From Bacteroides sp. (lineage in GTDB: Bacteria > Bacteroidota > Bacteroidia > Bacteroidales > Muribaculaceae), in contig JAAVCG010000033.1 in assembly GCA_014802435.1 (NCBI GenBank), positions 1 through 47,641 of the forward strand: 47,641 bases of DNA, given 5' to 3'. Below the pieces are notes generated by a model. That model did not search any database. It saw only the letters and a list, made by a program, of their open reading frames with translations, and had not been told where the DNA came from. A program made the position numbers and the translations under genes. Each line of letters begins with the position of its first letter. The stretch's first letter is position 1. Below are positions 35,134 to 44,642 of this stretch, in pieces.

Positions 35134-35961
35134 TCATTTGCCGGCATGGATAAAGCAGTCAGGGAGCAACTCTGACAGAATGTCAGCCTCAACGGGCTCC
35201 GGGAAGAGTGCGAATACAGCGGAGCCGCTGCCGGACATCTGGGCATAGACGGCGCCGAGGCGGAGCAGAGACTGCTTTATTTCCTCAATCCGGGGCTTTG
35301 CGGCGCAGACCGAGGCCTCGAAATCGTTGCCCACGAGTCCCTGCCACTCAGTGACGGGGGCCATTACGCGGCAGGCCAGGGGGAGGCGATTGCCCTGATA
35401 GGGGCGCACTCCGGAGTAGGCCTCCTTAGTGGATACTCCAAAGGGGGGGCGCACAATGACTATATGGTAATCTTTCAGCGCATCGGCCAGTTCCGGGGCG
35501 GGAGCGAGAGTGGTTCCGGTGCCGGAGCAGAACATCGGGCAATCATAGATGAAAAACGGGCAGTCAGAGCCAATCATAGCGGCCATTTCGGCCAGCTTCT
35601 CGCGAGGAAATCCGAGGTTATAAAGGTCATTAAGGCCGCACAAAGTAAAGGCGGCATCAGCAGACCCGGCACCCAGTCCGGCACCATCAGGGACATTTTT
35701 ATGCAGATGAATCAGAGTCGGGGGCAATCCACCGGTTTCCGCCTCCATCAGCCGGAAGGCCTTCATCACCAGGTTTTTCTCCGGGGGACAGTCAATTGGC
35801 AGTCCGGAGCAGACGAGCTCGGTTTTCGGCGCGGGAGTCAGCTCAAGGACGTCTTCCCAGTCCGTATGGACCATGAAGGTCTCCAGGGTGTGGAATCCGT
35901 TAGGGAGCTTTCCGGTGATGTCAAGTCCGATGTTGATTTTAGCGTGAGGGAACAGTATCAT
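35134..35961 (-). CDS. ispE: 4-diphosphocytidyl-2-C-methyl-D-erythritol kinase IspE
   Basis: IspE phosphorylates CDP-ME in the MEP isoprenoid pathway; the later-step enzyme IspG is also encoded in this window. The 275-aa GHMP kinase has AKINIGLDI (residues 7-15, catalytic Lys/Asn region), the ATP loop VPDGAGLGAGSADAA near 92-106 and a late MSGSGSAVFALF. It overlaps the radical SAM gene by 4 bp and is the last gene of the tightly coupled relA-lipoprotein-uvrA-radical SAM-ispE series. Confidence 0.97.
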   Translation of the reverse strand: MILFPHAKINIGLDITGKLPNGFHTLETFMVHTDWEDVLELTPAPKTELVCSGLPIDCPPEKNLVMKAFRLMEAETGGLPPTLIHLHKNVPDGAGLGAGSADAAFTLCGLNDLYNLGFPREKLAEMAAMIGSDCPFFIYDCPMFCSGTGTTLAPAPELADALKDYHIVIVRPPFGVSTKEAYSGVRPYQGNRLPLACRVMAPVTEWQGLVGNDFEASVCAAKPRIEEIKQSLLRLGAVYAQMSGSGSAVFALFPEPVEADILSELLPDCFIHAGK

Positions 35962-37001
35962 TTTACGTGATAATTCAGTTTTTTAGTGGAGATTTTGTTA
36001 CGCTGCTTCTTGGCGGGGGAGAAAGCGGCCCGAAGCAGAGCGCGGAATGAATTCTTGCGGCGAAGATACTGAGTCAGGGTCTCCTTATGCGGGTCAAAAT
36101 CAGGTTTATAGCAGCCATGGGGGCTCACATAACAGTAAGTAAAATCCTCAATGACGGCCGAGGCGCCTGACTGAGCGGTCGTGACCTCATCCAGCTCCTC
36201 CAGTGAGGGGAGAATGGCCGTTGCCCCGCGGGCATGGAGTTCGAGGGCAAGGCGGCCGATTGTGAGGTCATATTGCTCGCGAATCAGGTCATGAGAGAAG
36301 TCATTCCACTCGCTCTCGCCCAACTTCTGGACGGGACGAATCTGCAGGATGTCAGGCCACATAGTGCGGTCAAAGAGGGCGTCAATACGGTCAGCGGAGA
36401 GGTCAGCGACATTGAGGGAGTTGACCGTAAAATTAATTCTCAGCTTGAACTCGGGGAATTCATCCTTCACTGCGCGGACAATATTGAGCAGGCGCACGAG
36501 ATTCTCAAACCGGGCGCCGGGCATCAGCTCCTCATAGACCTCAGCCGAGGCTCCATGCATTGAGAGCGTGAGCTCATCCAGTCCGGCGGCCACGAGGGCG
36601 CGGAGTGAGACTTTTTCAGAGGCGAGGAGCTGGCCGTTAGAGGTCAGCGAGACGTAAGGCACCCCATAAGACTTGGCCAGGAGGATCAGCTCCACGAGTT
36701 TATCCTGGGGCCAGAGAGTTGGTTCGGCGGCACATCCGATCTGCAATTTCAATGCGCGGGGAAAAACCGATTCGGCAATGACCTTAACGCTCTCCGGAGG
36801 GATTACGCCCTTCATCTCGGCGCGCTTGACGGGGTCAGAGAAAAAACACATCTTGCAGCGGAGATTACAGCTGAGCACGGGGTCCATAAAGACCCCGACC
36901 ACCCGGCGCCCGAGGCCATAGAGAGCGGCGAGTCCGAGAATCTTGACCCCGGGAGGGATGCGGTTTCCTCCGGCAACTTTCAGGAGCGAATAGAGTTTCA
37001 T
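35958..37001 (-). CDS. Radical SAM protein of unknown substrate
   Basis: This 347-aa protein has the radical SAM cluster motif C45-x3-C49-x2-C52 (CNLRCKMC). It also has typical downstream barrel motifs: LQIGCAAEPTLWP at the glycine-rich/beta2 region, VSLTSNGQLL and DELTLSMHGAS. A CYVSPHGCYKPD segment near the C-terminus supplies two Cys that might belong to a SPASM- or twitch-like extension, but too few for full SPASM. Before the motif come about 40 residues with a moderately hydrophobic stretch. It overlaps both uvrA and ispE by 4 bp, so it is translationally coupled to them, with no functional hint from either. Confidence 0.88.
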   Translation of the reverse strand: MKLYSLLKVAGGNRIPPGVKILGLAALYGLGRRVVGVFMDPVLSCNLRCKMCFFSDPVKRAEMKGVIPPESVKVIAESVFPRALKLQIGCAAEPTLWPQDKLVELILLAKSYGVPYVSLTSNGQLLASEKVSLRALVAAGLDELTLSMHGASAEVYEELMPGARFENLVRLLNIVRAVKDEFPEFKLRINFTVNSLNVADLSADRIDALFDRTMWPDILQIRPVQKLGESEWNDFSHDLIREQYDLTIGRLALELHARGATAILPSLEELDEVTTAQSGASAVIEDFTYCYVSPHGCYKPDFDPHKETLTQYLRRKNSFRALLRAAFSPAKKQRNKISTKKLNYHVK

Positions 37002-39793
37002 TTCATTTTGGGTTTGAGGGCCTGAGCCGTGTAGCCGCCGATTTTGACAATCTCCTCCGGGGTACCTTCGGCCACAATGTTACCTCCGGCATCGCCTCCT
37101 TCGGGACCAATGTCAATCACATGGTCGGCACACTTGATAACGTCCGGGTTATGCTCGATGATGACGACCGTATGTCCGGCCTCAATCAGGCGATTAAAGG
37201 CATGAAGGAGGGTTGAAATGTCATGGAAATGGAGTCCGGTAGTGGGTTCGTCGAAGATGAACATCGTCGGCTTAGGGGATTCCTGGCTGAGATAATAAGC
37301 GAGCTTCACGCGCTGATTTTCACCGCCGGAGAGGGTTGACGACGACTGCCCCAACTTGACATATCCGAGTCCGACTTCACGCAGTGGCATCAGACGGCTG
37401 ACAATGCGCTTTTCAGAGGCGGAAGAACCCTGAGAGAAGAACTCGATGGCATCATTGACGGTCATATCAAGGACGTCAGTAATGGTCTTCCCGTTATGAG
37501 TAACTTCCAGTACCTCAGGCTTGAATCGCAATCCATGGCAAGCCTCACAGGGGATTGAAATATCGGCCATGAACTGCATCTCAATAGTCACGGTACCCTC
37601 GCCTTTACACTCCTCACACCGTCCGCCGGGGGCATTAAAGCTGAAAAATGCGGGTGTGAAACCGAGCTGTTTCGAGGCCTGCTTGGAGGCATAAAGGGCT
37701 CGGATTTCATCATAAGCCTTGAGATAAGTGGCCGGATTAGAGCGAGTAGAGCGCCCGATTGGGTTTTGGTCAACAAAGTCAACGGCCTCAATGCGCTTGA
37801 GGTCGCCGCGGAGTCCGCCGAAGGCGCCGGGGGCATCGGCAACGTCGCCTAACTGCCTCACCATTGCGCGATAAAGGATATCGCGCACGAGAGTAGACTT
37901 TCCGCTGCCGCTGACTCCGGTAACTACGGTCATCACCCCTAAGGGGAACTTGACGTTGATACCCTTGAGGTTATGTTCTCTGGCATCGCAGACCTCAATG
38001 AATCCGGAGGGAGCGCGGCGGGATGAGGGCACGGGGATTTCGCGCCGTCCGGTCAGATAATCAGCCGTATAACTCCGGCCGACGGCCTCGGGCAACTGTT
38101 TTGCGGGACCTTGATAGACAATTTCGCCGCCATTAGAGCCGGCGTCAGGGCCCACGTCGATAATATAATCGGCGGCCTGCATGATTTCCTCCTCATGTTC
38201 GACGACAACGACGGTGTTGCCCAAATCGCGGAGCTTTTCAAGGACCGAGATGAGGCGGGCAGTGTCGCGGGCATGGAGGCCGATGCTCGGTTCGTCAAGG
38301 ATATAGAGCGAGCCGACGAGAGAAGAGCCGAGTGAAGTGGCCAGATTGATTCGCTGGCTCTCGCCGCCGCTGAGGGTGTTGCTCAGCCGGTCAAGGGTCA
38401 GATAACCGAGACCCACTTCATTGAGGAAGGTCAAACGGTTAGTAATTTCCTTGAGCAATCGTTCGGCAATCTTGGCGTCAGTTTCGTTGAGTTCCAGGGA
38501 TTCAAACCAGGGGATAAGCTCATTGACGGGCATCTTGACGAGGTCAGCAATGGTCAGTCCGCCCACCTTTATATATAAGGCCTCGCGGCGCAGGCGCGAG
38601 CCCTGACAATCAGGGCAGACGGTTTTACCGCGATAACGGGAGAGCATCACGCGATATTGAATCTTATAGAGATTCTCCTCGACCATATGGAAGAAATTAT
38701 CGATGGAGGCCACGTCGCGGCGGCGTCCGCGGCGACCGTCAGGACCATGCCAGAGGATATCTTTTTCGGCCTGAGTCAGTTCGGCATACGGGCGATGGAT
38801 TGGGAATCCGGGGTTTTCACGGATGAAATATTTTTTCCATTCGCTCATTTTCTCGCCTTTCCAGCAAACGACGGCATCATCATAGACCGAGCGGCCGGGA
38901 TTAGGAATCACGAGCGATTCATCAATGCCCATCACGCGTCCGAAACCTTCGCAGCGGGGGCATGCACCTACGGGATTATTGAAGTTAAACATCATGTCCG
39001 TAGGCTCCATGAATGATATGCCATCGGCCTCAAATCGGGTGGAGAACTCGAGGCGCCGGGGTTCGGGGCCGTCAAAAACGAGCAGAGCCATAGCCTCGCG
39101 GCCTTCAAAGAGGGCATTTTCAGCACTCTCGGCCAGTCGGCTGAGAGTGTCGGCCTCAGAATTGATGCTGAGGCGGTCAATCAGGAGGTCATAACCGGCG
39201 ATGTCAGGATTAGCGTCGGCGGCAATAATCTGCTCTATATCTTCGAATTTTCCGTTATGGACCAGGCGGGTGTAGCCCCCCTTCAGGAGCACTTCAAGGT
39301 GCTGGCGGGCAGAGCGCCCGTCAGGGACAGTGAGGGGCGCAACGACGGCAATACGAGTAGACTCAGGGAGCGCGGAAGCGGCCCGGACGATATCGGCCAC
39401 GGAGTGTTTTTTGACCTCCTCGCCGCTGACGGGCGAGAAAGTATGGCCTACCCGGGCAAAGAGCATGCGCAGATAGTCATAAATCTCAGTTGAGGTGCCG
39501 ACGGTTGAGCGGGGATTGCGGGTGTTGACCTTCTGCTCGATGGCGATGGCGGGGGGAAGGCCCTTGATGGCTTCGGCCTCGGGCTTATGCATCTTGCCCA
39601 TAAACTGGCGGGCATAGGCCGAGAGGCTCTCGACATAGCGGCGCTGGCCCTCAGCATAGAGAGTGTCAAATGCGAGCGATGACTTACCGCTGCCACTGAG
39701 GCCGGTAATTACTACGAGCTGATTGCGGGGAATTTCAACGTCGACCCCCTTGAGATTATTAACTCTGACCCCGCGGGCTTCAATGTTTTTCAT
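36998..39793 (-). CDS. uvrA: Excinuclease ABC subunit A
   Basis: UvrA recognises DNA damage in nucleotide excision repair and loads UvrB. The 931-aa protein has two ABC ATPase modules: Walker A GLSGSGKSS near residue 33 and GVSGSGKST near 640. Signature motifs are LSGGESQR and LSGGENQR. Zinc-binding Cys clusters are CPRCEGFG, CPDCQGSR and the CEECKGEG/CEACHG region. It lies in a series of genes that overlap one another by 4 bp (lipoprotein upstream, radical SAM downstream). No SOS box can be identified in this position. Confidence 0.98.
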   Translation of the reverse strand: MKNIEARGVRVNNLKGVDVEIPRNQLVVITGLSGSGKSSLAFDTLYAEGQRRYVESLSAYARQFMGKMHKPEAEAIKGLPPAIAIEQKVNTRNPRSTVGTSTEIYDYLRMLFARVGHTFSPVSGEEVKKHSVADIVRAASALPESTRIAVVAPLTVPDGRSARQHLEVLLKGGYTRLVHNGKFEDIEQIIAADANPDIAGYDLLIDRLSINSEADTLSRLAESAENALFEGREAMALLVFDGPEPRRLEFSTRFEADGISFMEPTDMMFNFNNPVGACPRCEGFGRVMGIDESLVIPNPGRSVYDDAVVCWKGEKMSEWKKYFIRENPGFPIHRPYAELTQAEKDILWHGPDGRRGRRRDVASIDNFFHMVEENLYKIQYRVMLSRYRGKTVCPDCQGSRLRREALYIKVGGLTIADLVKMPVNELIPWFESLELNETDAKIAERLLKEITNRLTFLNEVGLGYLTLDRLSNTLSGGESQRINLATSLGSSLVGSLYILDEPSIGLHARDTARLISVLEKLRDLGNTVVVVEHEEEIMQAADYIIDVGPDAGSNGGEIVYQGPAKQLPEAVGRSYTADYLTGRREIPVPSSRRAPSGFIEVCDAREHNLKGINVKFPLGVMTVVTGVSGSGKSTLVRDILYRAMVRQLGDVADAPGAFGGLRGDLKRIEAVDFVDQNPIGRSTRSNPATYLKAYDEIRALYASKQASKQLGFTPAFFSFNAPGGRCEECKGEGTVTIEMQFMADISIPCEACHGLRFKPEVLEVTHNGKTITDVLDMTVNDAIEFFSQGSSASEKRIVSRLMPLREVGLGYVKLGQSSSTLSGGENQRVKLAYYLSQESPKPTMFIFDEPTTGLHFHDISTLLHAFNRLIEAGHTVVIIEHNPDVIKCADHVIDIGPEGGDAGGNIVAEGTPEEIVKIGGYTAQALKPKMK

Positions 39794-40626
39794 TGCTCGG
39801 GGGAGTCATTGTCGGCCGATTGGCGCGCCTGATGATCGCGAGCGAGTTGAAGCTTGGCTTTGAGCTGCTCAAGGCGCTGCCGGGCCGGGTTAATAGATGA
39901 AAGGGCCTGAGAAAGGCGCCAGGTGTCGGCCAAGGCGTGAACTTCCTTTGCCGAGAGAGTTACGGGAGCGGCCTTGGCTCCGCCGATAAATTCGAGGGTG
40001 AGGGGCCGGGAGTCCATCTGCACGGCGAAGACGCCGAGAGTATCGGCCTTTCCGGCGGAGAAGCGGACGCTTTCACGCGACAGGAGAGATTCCGCATCAA
40101 AGGGGACCTCACCGCTGACGACGCTGACGCCATCGCCGCTGAGGCGGAGGGCAGTATGGCGGGTTGAACGCCCTGCAAGCGAGGAGATTACATAAAATTC
40201 GCCGGAGGGGCTCACGCGGGCAATGGCCGTATTGCGGTCACGCCAGTTTGAGGGGAAGTCCTTATGAATCATGTAAGGTTCAAGCTGCTCCTCAGAGCGG
40301 GGCACGGAGGTGAAAAACCGCGACATGGAGTCAGCATAAGCGGCATTAGCGGCCATGAGGGCCTGGAGCTCGACGATTTCCTGCGCCGTTTTACGCTCCA
40401 TGATTTTGGGGCGGAGCTTCAGGGCGGAGCGACCGGCGCCAACCTCATGAGGATAAGCGGCGGAGAGAGAGTCAAGGAGCTCGGAAGCGCGGTCAAAGTC
40501 GCCGCGGTCAAGCGCCGTAGCGGCCTCGGCGACAAGCGATTCAGCGAGTTCCGAGTCATTATTTTTTTTGTCACAGGCCGAGAGGGCAATGAGTCCGGCG
40601 GCCAGAAAGAGGGTCAGTTTATTCAT
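39790..40626 (-). CDS. Uncharacterised lipoprotein
   Basis: This 278-aa protein has signal peptide and lipobox MNKLTLFLAAGLIALSAC (C18), followed by DKKNND. Next is a helical segment with one TPR-like unit (LVAEAATALDRGDFDRASELLDSLSAAYP). The middle region has YMIHKDFPSNWRDRNTAIARVSPSGEFYVISSLAG, in a beta-rich setting, and the end is a charged coiled coil (INPARQRLEQLKAKLQLARD). I do not recognise a characterised family, though similar lipoproteins next to relA/uvrA occur to me in Bacteroidales. It overlaps relA and uvrA by 4 bp each. Confidence 0.83.
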   Translation of the reverse strand: MNKLTLFLAAGLIALSACDKKNNDSELAESLVAEAATALDRGDFDRASELLDSLSAAYPHEVGAGRSALKLRPKIMERKTAQEIVELQALMAANAAYADSMSRFFTSVPRSEEQLEPYMIHKDFPSNWRDRNTAIARVSPSGEFYVISSLAGRSTRHTALRLSGDGVSVVSGEVPFDAESLLSRESVRFSAGKADTLGVFAVQMDSRPLTLEFIGGAKAAPVTLSAKEVHALADTWRLSQALSSINPARQRLEQLKAKLQLARDHQARQSADNDSPEQ

Positions 40627-42842
40627 TTGAGGCGAGAGGCGGTTTTCACGCCTTTGATTGTTTTGATTTTCTTGATTAGGGCGTCGAGGGCCCGGGTGGA
40701 GTTCACCCCGACGGTCAGAGTTCCGCGGAAGAGGCCGTCGAGCGAGTCAATCGAAATGTTGCGGAGCTGAATGTCCTTTTCCTTATTGATAACGGATGAG
40801 ATATTCGTGACGATTCCGATATCGTCAGTACCGGTAACGGAGAGAGTTGCGGGGAAGGCCGTATCTCCGGCGCCGCTCCATCGGGTCGGGATTATTCGAT
40901 AGGGGTAACGCTCGCGGATATTCGCGGCATTAGGGCAGTCAGAGCGATGAATCTTGACCACCCCGTCAGAGCTGATGAAGCCGAAGACCGAGTCGCCATA
41001 AATGGGGTTGCAGCATCGGGCCATCTTATAGTTCATTCCCTTGAGATGGGCTGAGCCGATCACGAGGACATCACTTGACTTACCGCCGGCGGAGTCATCC
41101 TCATTCTGGAGGACGAATCCCTCGGCGGAGCGTCGGTCATCAGCCGGGGCTTCATCCGGAGTGGCAAACTCGGTGTATTGTTCGAGCACGCGGTTAGCGT
41201 CGAGTTGCTCCTCGGCAATGGCGGCATAGAAGTCAGTGACGGTCTTGAATCCGAGTTTCTTGATGAAGCGCATCAGAGTGGGTTCATCAAGGTCGATTTT
41301 GCGGTTTTTGGCGCGTCGCCCGAGGGTTTCGCGGCCAAGGTCGGCGCGGCGGTTTTGCGCTTCGTTGAGCACCTGGCGAATCTTCGTGCGGGCCTTGGAG
41401 GTCACGACGAACTGGAGCCAGTCACGAGTGGGGGTCTGCTGGGCGGAGGTGTTGATTTCAACCGTGTCGCCGCTCTGGAGGCGATGGTTAATCTTTCGGT
41501 TTTTGCCGTTGACGCGTCCGCCGGCACATTGACATCCTAACTTGGTGTGAATCGAGAAGGCGAAGTCAAGGACAGTGGCCCCCTTGGGGAGGCGATGGAG
41601 GTCGCCGCGAGGAGTGAAGACGAAGACTTCATCCGAGTAGACGTCCATGCTCATGTTTTTCATGAGTTCCATGGGTCCGGATTCAGCCGTTTCGAGGATG
41701 TCACGAACATTGTTCATCCAGGTGTCAAGTCCTTTTTCGCCCTTGATTCCCTTGTAGCGCCAGTGGGCAGCGAGACCTTTTTCAGCGACGAGATCCATTC
41801 TCCGCGTGCGAATCTGAACTTCGACCCAACGGCCTTGGGGGCCGCTGACGGTTGTGTGGAGGCTTTCATATCCGTTGCTCTTTGGGATTGAAATCCAATC
41901 CTTCATTCGCGCGGGATTCGGCTTATACATATCGGTCACAATCGAGTAAGCGAGCCAGCAGTCAGGCTTTTCACGCTCGGGGGGAGTGTCGATGATTACG
42001 CGGATTGCAAACAGGTCATAGATATGATCAAGGTCATTATGCTGCTTCTGGATTTTATTCCAGATAGAGCTGATGCTCTTGGTTCGTCCCTTGATGTCGA
42101 ATTTGAGGCCTGCGTCCTCGAGTTTTTTCTTGACGGGGGCAATGAAGTCGGCAATGTAGGCGTCGCGGGCTTCCTTGCGCTGATTGAGGTCATGGGCAAT
42201 GCGGGAATAGACCTCGCGATTGCTATACTTGAGGCTGAGGTCCTCGAGTTCGCTCTTGATTGCGTAGAGTCCGAGGCGATGGGCCAAGGGGGCATAGAGA
42301 TAACGGGCCTCGGCGGCGACAGACTTGACGGCGGCTTCATCGGGGTGATGATTAATGGCGCGCATGAGCTGGAGTCGCTCGGCTATGACGGTGATAATCA
42401 CGCGGATATCCTGGGCGAAGGTCAGGAGCAGATTGCGGAAGTTGTCGCTTTCAACGCTTGCCGTCTTCTGATAGAGGGAGTCGACACGAATCAGGCCGCC
42501 GACAATGGCGCTGATATCGTCGCCCCACTCATTGAGGATATCCTCCTGAGAGAGGAATCCGCTCTGAGCAAGGGGCGCAAGCATGAGGGCCACTGAGATT
42601 GAGCGGTCAGGGCTGACGGCATCAGCCATCAGCTCAACGGTCTGGAGGCGATGAATCAGCGAGTTGAGGCCGAAACGGTCGCGACCATAGTGGCCCTCGG
42701 CAATTCCTTGGGAGATTACGCGACGCAGGGATTTGACATCGGAGGGAGTCAAATATTGACCGAGAGCGCCGACCACCCTCCGATAAAGGGAGGGCATTTG
42801 TCGACGCTCGGCGGAAGTAAAATATGATTGAGAATTCTGCAA
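40623..42842 (-). CDS. RelA/SpoT family (p)ppGpp synthetase with degenerate hydrolase domain
   Basis: This 739-aa protein has the full long-Rel layout. The HD region (about 40-200) is degenerate: where active enzymes have ALLHDTVEDT, this one reads VALMLAPLAQSG (about 84-95), so the HD metal pair is lost. The synthetase domain (about 240-380) is intact by motif, with GRTKSISSIWNKI, YDLFAIRVI, RMKDWISIPKSNGYESLHTT and EVQIRT. TGS (EVFVFTPRGDLHRLPKGATVLDFAFSIH), a Cys-containing zinc/CC domain (ARCCNPIYGD) and a C-terminal ACT domain follow. It keeps an RxKD motif (312-315), typical of bifunctional Rel enzymes. Likely a ppGpp synthetase; a separate hydrolase is expected elsewhere. Either relA or spoT naming could be argued. 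Confidence 0.93.
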   Translation of the reverse strand: MQNSQSYFTSAERRQMPSLYRRVVGALGQYLTPSDVKSLRRVISQGIAEGHYGRDRFGLNSLIHRLQTVELMADAVSPDRSISVALMLAPLAQSGFLSQEDILNEWGDDISAIVGGLIRVDSLYQKTASVESDNFRNLLLTFAQDIRVIITVIAERLQLMRAINHHPDEAAVKSVAAEARYLYAPLAHRLGLYAIKSELEDLSLKYSNREVYSRIAHDLNQRKEARDAYIADFIAPVKKKLEDAGLKFDIKGRTKSISSIWNKIQKQHNDLDHIYDLFAIRVIIDTPPEREKPDCWLAYSIVTDMYKPNPARMKDWISIPKSNGYESLHTTVSGPQGRWVEVQIRTRRMDLVAEKGLAAHWRYKGIKGEKGLDTWMNNVRDILETAESGPMELMKNMSMDVYSDEVFVFTPRGDLHRLPKGATVLDFAFSIHTKLGCQCAGGRVNGKNRKINHRLQSGDTVEINTSAQQTPTRDWLQFVVTSKARTKIRQVLNEAQNRRADLGRETLGRRAKNRKIDLDEPTLMRFIKKLGFKTVTDFYAAIAEEQLDANRVLEQYTEFATPDEAPADDRRSAEGFVLQNEDDSAGGKSSDVLVIGSAHLKGMNYKMARCCNPIYGDSVFGFISSDGVVKIHRSDCPNAANIRERYPYRIIPTRWSGAGDTAFPATLSVTGTDDIGIVTNISSVINKEKDIQLRNISIDSLDGLFRGTLTVGVNSTRALDALIKKIKTIKGVKTASRLK

Positions 42843-42851
42843 GAAGAATGC

Positions 42852-44567
42852 TTATTTCAGTTTATCAATATAATCACGCAGAGCTTGGTTTTCGGGGTCA
42901 AGTTCGAGCATCTTCAGATACCAGGTCTTGGCGCTGTCAGTGTCCTTGACGCTGATGTAGTAGCTGGCAATCTGAGAGTAAGCTTCGCGGTAAACATCAG
43001 AGCGCTTGGTGCGATTTTCAGGGTCGGTATCGAGGAGTTCGAGCATCTTGACGTAGGTCTGCACGCCTTCTTCGGAGGGCTGATTGTCGTTTTTAACGAG
43101 AATCATGCGGGCCTTGTTGCGGTAAGGGATGAAGTTATCAGGCACGCGCTCAATAACTTGGTCGATGGCGCTGATTGCCTTGGCGATGGCCTGAGCTTTT
43201 TCTTCAGAGCCGGGTTCGGCGGTAGCGGCAACGTTCTGATAACGAGAGCCGAGTTCAACGAGGTCGTTGGTAACGTATTGGTCGGCGTCGATATAGCGCT
43301 GATAGGCATCGGCGGCGTTGACATAAGCCTGATGGGCATCAGCAGCAGCGGCGGCAGCGAGCTGGGCGTCATCGCCGGCTGATTTCTGCACCTTCAGGGC
43401 GCGGCTACCGGCCTGAGAGTAAGCAGTAGCGAGATTTTTCAGGAGTTCGACCTTATCGGGGTTAACTTCGATAGCCTTTTGCCATGCCAGTACTTCGCCA
43501 TCGTATTCTTCAAGTTCATTGAGGATTCCGGCATATGAGGAGTAGTCGTTGGCGGTGAAGCGAACGTCGGGAGTGGCAAAGAATTCTTCGGCGGCAACCT
43601 TGGCTTCTTCGCGACGGCCTAACTTATCGAGGTCAAGGAAGATGATGCGCTTCATCTGGACTGAATTGGGATACTTGGCAAGAATCTGCTTGGCCAGGTC
43701 ATAGCTTTCCTGATATTTTTCGCCAAAGTAGAGAAGGACGGCATAGCGTTCTTCGTCCTGCACGAAGTGGTTGGGGTTCTTGATATAGGTTGCATACTGT
43801 TCGGCAGCCTTGGTCCACTGGTCGTTGTCATAGAAGCGTTCAGCGAGTTCGCGCTGAGCCATAGCGGAATTGGGGGCGATTTGGAGCAGTTCCTGGAGCT
43901 TTTCGATTGCATATTGGGGGTTTGCCTTAGCAAATACACGAGAATATTTCACGTAGGCTTCAGGAGTAGCCTTGTCCCAGTAGATAGCCTGGGTATAGGC
44001 AGATGCGGCCTCGCCGATTTTGTCAGAGCCGGCGCCCTCGGCGATAGCTTCGTCGCGGAGCTTATCACCCTGCATTACGTAATAATCGGTGCTCTTTTTG
44101 TCCTTAGAGTAAGCGTCCGACATATATTTTTCATATTCCTTGGCATAGGCCACGGGGTCAGCCTGATAATATGCGCGGGCAATGGCAACCATGATGGGGG
44201 CCTTCTTTTCAGCCTTGAGGGCAGATTTGAAGTATTCAGCGGCGCCCTTTGCGTCGCCGTTCTTGAGTTGAACAGAGCCGAGGCCAACGTAGTTGAGGCC
44301 TACTTTGGGGTCAAGTTCAATGCCCTTGTTGAAGTTATCGATGGCCGTCTTGACGTCGCCGTCCTGAAGGGCGATGGCTCCGAGATAATAGAGAGCGTCG
44401 GCACGGTTGGTTTCCGGGGCATCAAAGGTGCGCTGAAGAATTTCACGGGCGTTGTCGAGCTGGTCGACCTTGAAGTATTCAACGCCGTCCATGTAACCTT
44501 GGGTCTGGGCCGTGGCGCTGAGCGCGAATCCGGCAGCCAGAGTCAGCATAAGTTGCTTAATATTCAT
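42852..44567 (-). CDS. TPR-repeat periplasmic protein
   Basis: This 571-aa protein has a signal peptide (MNIKQLMLTLAAGFALSATAQ) and at least eight tetratricopeptide-like units, for example ADALYYLGAIALQDGDVKTAIDNFNKGIELDP and VGLNYVGLGSVQLKNGDAKGAAEYFKSALK. It is predicted to be a periplasmic scaffold. In Bacteroidales I recall such proteins downstream of a PstS-like lipoprotein and ExbB/ExbD genes, which suggests a link with TonB-type energy transduction. Here ExbB/ExbD are not adjacent. The stop is 9 bp before the Rel/Spo start, so readthrough is likely. Confidence 0.88.
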   Translation of the reverse strand: MNIKQLMLTLAAGFALSATAQTQGYMDGVEYFKVDQLDNAREILQRTFDAPETNRADALYYLGAIALQDGDVKTAIDNFNKGIELDPKVGLNYVGLGSVQLKNGDAKGAAEYFKSALKAEKKAPIMVAIARAYYQADPVAYAKEYEKYMSDAYSKDKKSTDYYVMQGDKLRDEAIAEGAGSDKIGEAASAYTQAIYWDKATPEAYVKYSRVFAKANPQYAIEKLQELLQIAPNSAMAQRELAERFYDNDQWTKAAEQYATYIKNPNHFVQDEERYAVLLYFGEKYQESYDLAKQILAKYPNSVQMKRIIFLDLDKLGRREEAKVAAEEFFATPDVRFTANDYSSYAGILNELEEYDGEVLAWQKAIEVNPDKVELLKNLATAYSQAGSRALKVQKSAGDDAQLAAAAAADAHQAYVNAADAYQRYIDADQYVTNDLVELGSRYQNVAATAEPGSEEKAQAIAKAISAIDQVIERVPDNFIPYRNKARMILVKNDNQPSEEGVQTYVKMLELLDTDPENRTKRSDVYREAYSQIASYYISVKDTDSAKTWYLKMLELDPENQALRDYIDKLK

Positions 44568-44642
44568 TGACTTTTTTCTGTTTTTATATGATTTTTTCTT
44601 ATTTACTATTTTAGATTGATAACGCAGGGAGAGGTTTAATTA

